Shown here piece by piece: positions 41,272 through 47,200 of a DNA stretch of 47,200 nt. The notes beneath the pieces were generated by a model. That model was not told the DNA's origin. It ran no database searches and saw only the letters and a list, made by a program, of their open reading frames with translations. This DNA comes from Eubacteriales bacterium. Its GTDB lineage: Bacteria > Bacillota > Clostridia > Lachnospirales > Lachnospiraceae. A program made the translations under genes and the position numbers. Numbering within the stretch: position 1 is the first letter of the stretch; each line of letters starts with the position of its first letter. The stretch spans positions 1 to 47,200 of the forward strand of contig JAUNHA010000016.1 in NCBI GenBank assembly GCA_030524135.1, given 5' to 3'.

Positions 41272-42621
41272 TTAAAATCCTCCTGCAAAATTTTTCTCTT
41301 TATTTACAAACCTTGTCGTTGCCGACTGCCAGTAGAGCGATACCGTACCGATCGGGCCGTTACGCTGTTTTGCAATAATGACCTCCGCTTCTCCGGGATG
41401 CTCCGTGTCCTGGTTGTAATACTCGTCTCTGTAAAGAAACATAACGATATCCGCATCCTGCTCGATCGCACCTGATTCTCGCAGGTCCGAAAGCATCGGG
41501 CGCTTGTCATTTCTCGTCTCGCACGCACGGGAGAGCTGGGAGAGTGCCACGACCGGGCAGTCCAGATCTCTTGCCAGTCCCTTCAGGGAACGGGAAATAT
41601 CGGAAATTTCCTGCTGACGGTTATCCGACTTCTTTGAACCGCCGCTCATGAGCTGCAGATAGTCGATGATGACAAGGTCAAGCCCGCGCTCGAGCTTTAC
41701 CTTTCTGCATTTGCTCCGAAGCTCCGATACCGTGATACCCGAGGTATCATCTATGATGATCTTTGAGGAACCGACACGATCCACTGTATCCACAAGCCTG
41801 GACCAGTCATTTTCACTGAGCTCTCCGGTACGGAGCGCCTGTGCGTCGATACCGGAATCCATTGCAAACAGTCGGTTGACCAGCTGGTCCTTGCTCATCT
41901 CGAGCGAGAAGATCATACACGGATGATCCTTTTTGAGCGCGACATACTCCACAATATTGAGGATGAACGCCGTCTTTCCCATGGACGGTCGCGCCGCGAT
42001 CAGAATCAGATCCGAGGGCTGAAGCCCCGTCGTCATATAGTCAAGATCCGTAAAGCCGGTCGGAACGCCGGTCACGTGTCCCTTATTCTTTGACGCTTCC
42101 TGTATTTTCTGGAACACGTTCAGCGCGACCTCATCGATCGGCACAAATTCATGTGTTCCCTTTTTCTTTAAGATATCAAAGATCGTCTTTTCCGTATCCT
42201 CGAGGATATCCTCTGTCTCTTCAGACTGCTCATAGCATTTCTGAATGATTCCCTCGCTGCTGCGGATCAGACGTCTGAGCACCGCCTTGTCGCGCACGAT
42301 CTCCGCGTAGGATTTTGCATTTGCCGAGGTCGGCACCGTGTTCAGAATGTCCTTGATAAAATCAAGGCTCTGCATCTCCGGCGGCGCATTGTCCTTAATG
42401 AGCTTGTCCTGCAGCGTCACAAGGTCGACCGGCTTGTCTTTTCCAAACAGCGATATGATCGCGTCGAACATGATCGCGTACTGCCGCTGATAGAAATCCT
42501 CCGGCGTGAGAAGCTCCGCCACAGCCGCGATCGCGTCCTTGTCCATCAGCATGGAGCCGATCACGGACTGCTCCGCTTCGATGCTGTGCGGCGCGATCCG
42601 CTTTAATACATCATCCGCCAT
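41272..42621 (-). CDS. dnaB: Replicative DNA helicase DnaB
   Basis: A 449-residue hexameric replicative helicase (DnaC in Bacillus naming). The N-terminal collar domain (about 1-110) starts with APHSIEAEQSVIGSMLMD. The RecA-like motor domain has the Walker A ARPSMGKTAF, ETRNDKRPMLSDLRESGAIEQDADIV in two conserved pieces near 350-375, and VIIDYLQLM as Walker B. It starts 3 nt after the rplI stop with GAGGAAG upstream. No intein or insertion is present. Confidence 0.97.
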   Translation of the reverse strand: MADDVLKRIAPHSIEAEQSVIGSMLMDKDAIAAVAELLTPEDFYQRQYAIMFDAIISLFGKDKPVDLVTLQDKLIKDNAPPEMQSLDFIKDILNTVPTSANAKSYAEIVRDKAVLRRLIRSSEGIIQKCYEQSEETEDILEDTEKTIFDILKKKGTHEFVPIDEVALNVFQKIQEASKNKGHVTGVPTGFTDLDYMTTGLQPSDLILIAARPSMGKTAFILNIVEYVALKKDHPCMIFSLEMSKDQLVNRLFAMDSGIDAQALRTGELSENDWSRLVDTVDRVGSSKIIIDDTSGITVSELRSKCRKVKLERGLDLVIIDYLQLMSGGSKKSDNRQQEISDISRSLKGLARDLDCPVVALSQLSRACETRNDKRPMLSDLRESGAIEQDADIVMFLYRDEYYNQDTEHPGEAEVIIAKQRNGPIGTVSLYWQSATTRFVNKEKNFAGGF

Positions 42622-42624
42622 GAA

Positions 42625-43071
42625 TTATGCTTCCTCGATCTTAACCGTAATCTCCGCAGAGATATCCTTGTACAGCTTCAGATTGACCGTACGCGTGCCG
42701 ACAGCCTTGATCGGCTCGTCCAGGCTGATCTTCTTTTTATCCACCTCGACGCCCATGCTGTCCATGATCGCCTGCGCAATCTCTTTGCCGGTTATGGAAC
42801 CGAAGGTCTTTCCGTCCTTGCCGGCCTTGATCTTTACCGTGAATGCCTTTCCTTCGAGCTTTGCCTTGATGTCGCGCGCACTCTGCTGCTTCATCGCCTC
42901 GATCTTCTCGGCATTTGCATTCTGCAGCTTCAGATTGTTTAAGTTTGCGGCGTTTGCCTCCACGCCGAGTTTTTTCGGAATAATATAATTACGGCCATAG
43001 CTGTCGTTTACCTTTACGACCGTGCCCTTTTTTCCAAGTGACTTTACGTCCTCCAGTAAAATAATCTGCAT
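42625..43071 (-). CDS. rplI: 50S ribosomal protein bL9
   Basis: A 148-residue bL9. The rRNA-binding N-terminal domain (MQIILLEDVKSLGKKG, NDSYGRNYIIPKKLG) is joined by the long connecting helix (about 40-75) to the C-terminal domain (GKTFGSITGKEIAQAI). It starts 1 nt after the gdpP stop, the usual gene order in Firmicutes. Confidence 0.97.
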   Translation of the reverse strand: MQIILLEDVKSLGKKGTVVKVNDSYGRNYIIPKKLGVEANAANLNNLKLQNANAEKIEAMKQQSARDIKAKLEGKAFTVKIKAGKDGKTFGSITGKEIAQAIMDSMGVEVDKKKISLDEPIKAVGTRTVNLKLYKDISAEITVKIEEA

Positions 43072-43072
43072 G

Positions 43073-45127
43073 TTATGATACCTCGCCTTCCCTTAACATT
43101 TCGTCGATCACGAGCTTTACCTTTTCCCGCGCTTCGTCGATCGTAATATCATGGAACTGCGCTCCCGCAACGGTCTTGTGTCCGCCGCCGCCGAGCTTTT
43201 CCATCATTACCTGGACATTGACCTCGTCAATGCTTCTGGCTGACAAATAGATCTTGCCGTCCACCTCTGTCATCACGACGGAAGCCTTGATGCCGCGGAT
43301 CTCCAGAAGACTGTTTGCAGCCTGTGCGCCGACCACTGTGGGCGCTTCCGTTCCCTCCGCATCGCATACGGAGATCGCAAAATGCTCCTGATAGATCTCC
43401 GCCTTGTCCACGGCATCCGCCTTGGCCTTGTAATCCGCCAGGTTTTCCCGGAACATCTTGCGGATCCGGACGACGTCCGCCCCGCTTCTCCGGAGAAATG
43501 CCGCAGCCTCAAAGGTACGCACACCGGTCTGATTCGTGAAGTTCTGCGTATCGATCACGATGCCGGAATACATTGCATCCGCTTCCTGCGGCGTCAGCTT
43601 AATGCCGTCGTCGCCGATATACTGAATGATCTCTGCGACCATCTCGGAAGCCGAAGAAGCAAACGGCTCCACGTAAGAAAGCACCGCTGTATCGATCGTC
43701 TCGGAGCTCTTTCTGTGGTGATCCAAGACCACGATCGTATCACAGGCCGCAAGCAGGCGCGGCTCTTCCGTATAGCTCGGACGGTTTACATCTGTCACGA
43801 CGACCATCGTGCTGCTGTCGAGCAGCTCGAGCGCACGGTTTCCGTCCACGAACATATCTTTCGAATAGCCTGCCTCTTCCGTAAAACGCATGCGCAGCGG
43901 TTTTACGGAATGGTTGGCCGGGCCGATCACGATATACGCTTTTTTTCCGAGCGCCGTGGCGATCTTCCAGAAACCGATCGAGGAACCGAGGCTGTCCACA
44001 TCGCCGTTCTTGTGTCCCATGACGATCATCTTGTCCTTGGATTCCAGAAGCTCCTTGAACGCCTGTGCCTTTACACGGGCTTTTACGCGCGTGTTCTTCT
44101 CCACCGCCTGCGCCTTGCCGCCGAAATACAGGATCTGCGAGCCCGACTTCAACACGACCTGATCGCCGCCTCTTCCGAGCGCAAGATCCATGGACGCGCG
44201 CGCAGCCTCATAATTTTCCCGGTAGCCGCGGCCCTCCATGCCAATGCCGATGCTGAGCGTGAGCGGCAGATTGTTTCCGATGTTGACCGCCTTGACATCC
44301 TCAAGAATGGAGAAACGGTCCTCCTTCATCTTGTTGATATAGCGGTCCATTACCATAAAGATATACTTATCTTTTTCCAGCTTTTTGACGATTCCTTCCA
44401 TGGAGGAAATGTAGTTGCTGATCTTTCGGTCGACAAGCGCGGTCAGAAGCGAGCTTCGCACGTCCTCCACCGTCTCAAGCGCCTCGTCATAATTGTCAAG
44501 GCTGATAAGGCCGAGACACATTTTCGAATCCTGATACTGCTTTTTCAGGCGCACCTGCTCTGTCTCGTCCGTCAGGTAGCAGACCACGACCTCCTTGCGC
44601 GTTTCCGCAAAGAAACCCTCTTCATCCGTTTCCCCGTCCTCCGCAAGCCTGGTCCAGATCAGCTCGATCCCGTAGCGGCGCTTCCCAAGGGAGGAATGCA
44701 CGATTGCATCCTCATTCTCCGAATTCAGAAGAATCTCTTTTGTAATGTCCGGAAATGCCGCCTGGATATTTCCGATGCTGATATTTTCGCTGTGCAAAAG
44801 CTCGCGGAACGCCCGGTTCTTCCAGAGAATGCCGCCCGAGGTATCGCAGATCGCCACAGGCATGTTCATATCCCGCATCAGGCGCTGCTGCACGCTGTTA
44901 AAGCCGCTCGCAAAATTCATGAGACCGGCAAACAGGCCTCTGCGTGTATAGAAATACATCCACAGGCCGATCAGCACGTAGGCAGCCGTAAACACGCCCA
45001 TGATCGCGGCCGCATGCCTTGATACCGGGATCAGCGCCAGATTTACGAGCACCATGATGACGGATAAGATCAGGGGCCAGCTCAAATAGATTGAAAGGGC
45101 CCATCCTTCTTTAGTCTTGTTCTTCAT
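43073..45127 (-). CDS. gdpP: Cyclic-di-AMP phosphodiesterase GdpP
   Basis: A 684-residue membrane phosphodiesterase that hydrolyses c-di-AMP. It has two N-terminal membrane helices (about 13-58), a PAS domain (about 80-170), a degenerate GGDEF domain (LALGRGGDQ near its active site) and a DHH/DHHA1 catalytic unit with GHKNGDVDSLGSS, VTDVNRPS, LDHHRKS and the final LGGGGHKTVAG. An open frame continues to 45211, but the ATG at 45127 starts directly before the membrane segment as in relatives. The only nearby -10 lies just 10 nt upstream, so the mRNA may have almost no leader. Confidence 0.95.
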   Translation of the reverse strand: MKNKTKEGWALSIYLSWPLILSVIMVLVNLALIPVSRHAAAIMGVFTAAYVLIGLWMYFYTRRGLFAGLMNFASGFNSVQQRLMRDMNMPVAICDTSGGILWKNRAFRELLHSENISIGNIQAAFPDITKEILLNSENEDAIVHSSLGKRRYGIELIWTRLAEDGETDEEGFFAETRKEVVVCYLTDETEQVRLKKQYQDSKMCLGLISLDNYDEALETVEDVRSSLLTALVDRKISNYISSMEGIVKKLEKDKYIFMVMDRYINKMKEDRFSILEDVKAVNIGNNLPLTLSIGIGMEGRGYRENYEAARASMDLALGRGGDQVVLKSGSQILYFGGKAQAVEKNTRVKARVKAQAFKELLESKDKMIVMGHKNGDVDSLGSSIGFWKIATALGKKAYIVIGPANHSVKPLRMRFTEEAGYSKDMFVDGNRALELLDSSTMVVVTDVNRPSYTEEPRLLAACDTIVVLDHHRKSSETIDTAVLSYVEPFASSASEMVAEIIQYIGDDGIKLTPQEADAMYSGIVIDTQNFTNQTGVRTFEAAAFLRRSGADVVRIRKMFRENLADYKAKADAVDKAEIYQEHFAISVCDAEGTEAPTVVGAQAANSLLEIRGIKASVVMTEVDGKIYLSARSIDEVNVQVMMEKLGGGGHKTVAGAQFHDITIDEAREKVKLVIDEMLREGEVS

Positions 45128-45136
45128 AATGTTCCC

Positions 45137-45165
45137 ATTATAACGCAAAAAGGGGAAGGAGTCAC
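45137..45165 (-). promoter_or_regulatory. Candidate promoter of the gdpP-rplI-dnaB operon
   Basis: On the minus strand GTGACT (45160-45165) and TATAAT (45137-45142) are 17 nt apart. A start near 45130 would leave only about 3 nt before the gdpP ATG. Confidence 0.5.
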
Positions 45166-45250
45166 TAGATTTCCGGCACAAGCGCCGCGAATACCTCTCC
45201 GATCTTTTCATGGATACGGGAGTTTGACAGTTAAAAAAGAGAAAACATCG

Positions 45251-45279
45251 TATAAGCCGCAGCGGGCTTATATTTTTTT
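45251..45279 (+). terminator. Left-end terminator of the insertion sequence
   Basis: TATAAGCC (45251-45258) pairs with GGCTTATA (45265-45272) around a 6-nt loop, followed by seven T residues on the plus strand. It would stop outside transcription from entering the transposase gene. Confidence 0.75.
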
Positions 45280-45322
45280 GTCAAATTTATTGTTTTTATA
45301 TATAGGCTTTTTCGGCTTTTTA

Positions 45323-45331
45323 TGGTATAAT
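45323..45331 (+). promoter_or_regulatory. Extended -10 promoter of the transposase
   Basis: TATAAT (45326-45331) is preceded by TGG, giving an extended -10; the -35 is poor. The transposase ATG with GAGGTGA is 20 nt downstream. Confidence 0.55.
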
Positions 45332-45350
45332 AGTATTGAGGTGAAACCAT

Positions 45351-47090
45351 ATGAAAGTAAATACGTCGAAATCCAAAAACGCTGAATCCTTTTACATCAA
45401 ACAGTCTTACATTGATGGCAACGGTAAATCCACTTCAAGAACCATACGAAAGCTTGGTACCCTGAAGGAACTTCTCATTGAGCACGGTCCCACCAGAGCC
45501 GATGTCATGGAATGGGCAAAGGAACAGGCACGTATCGAGACTGAAAAGTATGAGCTCGAAAAAGAAAACCACTGCATCCCCGTCGTCTTTCATCCGAACA
45601 GAAAGATACCACACGGGGAAAGAAGGCTCTTTCAGGGCGGATATCTGTTCTTACAGTCCCTCTACTATGAGTTGGGACTGAACCGGATCTGCCGCAAGAT
45701 CCGGGATAAGCATCGCTATTCCTATGACCTGAACGCGATCCTCTCCGATCTCATTTATACCAGAATCCTCGAGCCGGGCAGCAAACGGTCATCCTTTCAG
45801 ACCGCCAAAGAGTTTCTTGAAGCTCCGGACTATGAACTTCATGACATCTACAGGGCTCTCAGTGTCCTGTCCGAAGAATGCGACCTCATCCAGTCAGAGG
45901 TCTATAAGAACTCCAAAGCTGTCACGGAACGTAATGACAGTGTTCTCTACTACGACTGCACCAACTACTACTTTGAGATCGAACAGGAGGACGGGGACCT
46001 ACAGTTCGGAAAAAGCAAGGAGAACCGCCCCAATCCGATCATACAGATGGGGATGTTTGTGGACGGGGACGGGATCCCTCTTGCGTTCCGGCTCTTCCCG
46101 GGGAAGCAGAACGAACAGAAATCCCTGAAACCTCTTGAGAAAAAGGTGATCGAAGAATTCGGCTGCAAACGCTTTATCTATTGTTCCGATGCCGGACTTG
46201 CTTCCGAAGATAACCGTCTTTTCAACCATACGCAGAACCGCGCTTATATCGTGACACAGTCCATTAAAAAACTTCCCTTGGAATACAGGGAAAGGGCGCT
46301 TGATAAAAAAGGCTTCCGCAGGCTTTCCGACAACAGACTTGTTGATCTTGACCAGTTGACTGATGATGACTATGATGAGCTGTTCTACAAGGAAGAACCT
46401 TACAGCACAAAGAAAACGGAACAGCGTCTCCTCATCACCTATTCCCCAAAGTATGCCGCTTATCAGAAAGAGATCAGGGAAAAACAGGTGGAGCGGGCAA
46501 AGGCAATGCTTGCAGGCAACAACCACAAAAAAACAAGGAAAAACCCAAACGACCCGGCGAGGTTCATCGACAGGACTGCCGTTACCACGGATGGGGAGAT
46601 CGCTGATATCCTTTACTTTCTGAATGAGGAAAAGATCGCAGAGGAAGCAAGGTATGATGGTCTTTACGCTGTTTGCACCGACCTCTTTGACGATGCCGTT
46701 GGAGATATCCTGAAAGTAAGTGAGGGAAGATGGCAGATCGAAGCCTGCTTCCGGATCATGAAGACGGATTTTGAAGCGAGACCGGTGTATGTGCAGAGGA
46801 AAGACCGGATCAGGGCACATTTCCTCATCTGCTTCCTTGCTCTTCTTTTTTACCGGATGCTGGAGAAAAAACTGGGAGGACGTTATACCTGTGACGAGCT
46901 CCTTGATACACTCAGGAAGTTTGCCTTTGCGGATGTTCAGGGACAGGGTTTCATGCCGGTCTACACCTCCACAAAACTGACGGATGAACTGCACCAGATC
47001 TGCGGCTTTGAAACTGATTTTGAGTTCATCACAAAAAGTAAGATGAAGGAGATCCAAAAGCTTAGCAAACAGACTTCCCGTTTGAAATAA
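45351..47090 (+). CDS. IS1634-family transposase (IS4 superfamily)
   Basis: A 579-residue DDE transposase. The N-terminus (SFYIKQSYIDGNGKSTSRT split over a short region) is typical of the family. The first catalytic aspartate is in LYYDCTNYYFE, the second in IYCSDAGLAS, and the YREK-type region with the glutamate is GRWQIEACFRIMK, followed by RAHFLICFLALLFYR. Length matches an intact IS1634/ISL-type element and no frameshift is seen, so it may be active. GAGGTGA lies 7 nt before the ATG. It is divergent from gdpP. Confidence 0.93.
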   Translation: MKVNTSKSKNAESFYIKQSYIDGNGKSTSRTIRKLGTLKELLIEHGPTRADVMEWAKEQARIETEKYELEKENHCIPVVFHPNRKIPHGERRLFQGGYLFLQSLYYELGLNRICRKIRDKHRYSYDLNAILSDLIYTRILEPGSKRSSFQTAKEFLEAPDYELHDIYRALSVLSEECDLIQSEVYKNSKAVTERNDSVLYYDCTNYYFEIEQEDGDLQFGKSKENRPNPIIQMGMFVDGDGIPLAFRLFPGKQNEQKSLKPLEKKVIEEFGCKRFIYCSDAGLASEDNRLFNHTQNRAYIVTQSIKKLPLEYRERALDKKGFRRLSDNRLVDLDQLTDDDYDELFYKEEPYSTKKTEQRLLITYSPKYAAYQKEIREKQVERAKAMLAGNNHKKTRKNPNDPARFIDRTAVTTDGEIADILYFLNEEKIAEEARYDGLYAVCTDLFDDAVGDILKVSEGRWQIEACFRIMKTDFEARPVYVQRKDRIRAHFLICFLALLFYRMLEKKLGGRYTCDELLDTLRKFAFADVQGQGFMPVYTSTKLTDELHQICGFETDFEFITKSKMKEIQKLSKQTSRLK

Positions 47091-47143
47091 AACTTATAGA
47101 TTTCTCCCTAAAAGAGAAAAAAGACTATACCTTAAAACGAAAC

Positions 47144-47200
47144 AACACCGCTGTAAAACCCTTATGTTATGGGCCTTATAGCGGTGTTCTATATTTTTTT
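47144..47200 (+). terminator. Terminator after the transposase
   Basis: An 18-bp imperfect stem (from AACACCGCT at 47144 to AGCGGTGTT ending at 47188) with two internal mismatches and a G-U pair is followed by TATATTTTTTT at the window end. Confidence 0.8.

Larger units (their letters stand above)
45224..47200 (+). mobile_element. IS1634-like insertion sequence (right end beyond the window or at its edge)
   Basis: One transposase gene (45351-47090) is flanked by hairpins with plus-strand T-tracts, at 45251-45279 on the left and 47144-47200 on the right, a common way for IS elements to insulate themselves. TTTGACA near 45224 and TGTCAAA near 45281 are short inverted copies, but full terminal inverted repeats and a target-site duplication could not be matched because the right end is at or beyond the window edge. 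Left boundary is approximate. Confidence 0.6.

Noticed and set aside
43382-45022. Long open frame (546 codons) on the plus strand opposite gdpP
   Set aside because: It lies fully antisense to a well-recognised gene, has no ribosome binding site and its Arg/His-rich translation looks like a codon-usage shadow.
45128-45211. 28-codon N-terminal extension of gdpP
   Set aside because: It is basic, unlike family N-termini, and contains the likely promoter; the ATG at 45127 begins right before the first membrane helix.
45999-47057. 352-codon frame on the minus strand opposite the transposase
   Set aside because: Antisense shadow of an intact transposase gene; no family resemblance or start signal.

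Overview
The window looks like chromosomal DNA from a low-to-mid GC Gram-positive anaerobe of the class Clostridia, most likely Lachnospiraceae. The reasons are Firmicute-type gene order and content (gdpP-rplI-dnaB, mecA, ylmH, comEB-like deaminase), strong AGGAGG-type ribosome binding sites, sigma-A promoters, a lysine riboswitch with an intrinsic terminator, and an ABC-exported cell-surface polysaccharide locus. No species can be named from the sequence alone. No rRNA, tRNA or CRISPR array was seen.

Layout. (1) 1-15588, all on the minus strand: a surface polysaccharide operon starting from a near-consensus promoter at 15655-15683. In transcription order it encodes an O-antigen ligase/polymerase-like membrane protein, a GT2, a polyprenyl-phosphate sugar-1-phosphate transferase, another GT2, a GlfT2-like galactofuranosyltransferase, an ABC permease and ATPase, a coiled-coil methyltransferase-like protein, a three-module glycosyltransferase, another GT2, UDP-glucose dehydrogenase, and a membrane glycosyltransferase cut by the window edge. 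The distal part (below about 7 kb) is visibly more AT-rich, suggesting a mosaic origin. (2) 16062-19831, minus: a CyuA/UPF0597 family desulfidase/dehydratase, an HSL-family esterase and a condensation-domain-like acyltransferase, divergent from a LysR regulator (20018-20896). (3) 20887-21478, minus: an AbrB-type antitoxin operon whose PIN toxin survives only as an 18-codon stub. (4) 21567-24713, minus: a polar amino acid ABC importer under a lysine riboswitch. (5) 24710-33695, minus: a DUF3298-like lipoprotein, ylmH, a 1350-residue fused methyltransferase/kinase/coiled-coil/GT2/GT4 protein, a Wzt-like ATPase with C-terminal carbohydrate-binding domain, an aminotransferase and an Lrp regulator. 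(6) 33742-39276, minus: nucleotide deaminase, AIR-synthase-like protein, a 32-residue membrane microprotein, nth, tsaC, a GH18 cell-wall hydrolase and a hypothetical. (7) 40130-45127: mecA (plus), then DUF1858, dnaB, rplI and gdpP (minus). (8) about 45224 to beyond the right edge: an IS1634-like insertion sequence.

The genes suggest an undecaprenyl-linked heteropolysaccharide built in the cytoplasm by the GTs, exported by the TagGH/Wzm-Wzt-type transporter and possibly attached outside by the ligase-like protein. The most interesting system is the 26597-32019 pair. The giant protein starts with a methyltransferase-like, kinase-like and coiled-coil arrangement like the chain-length terminator WbdD of Gram-negative polymannose O-antigens, here fused to two glycosyltransferases. 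It sits directly downstream of an ATPase carrying a Wzt-type cap-reading domain. This suggests a Gram-positive capped-polymer system with built-in length control.
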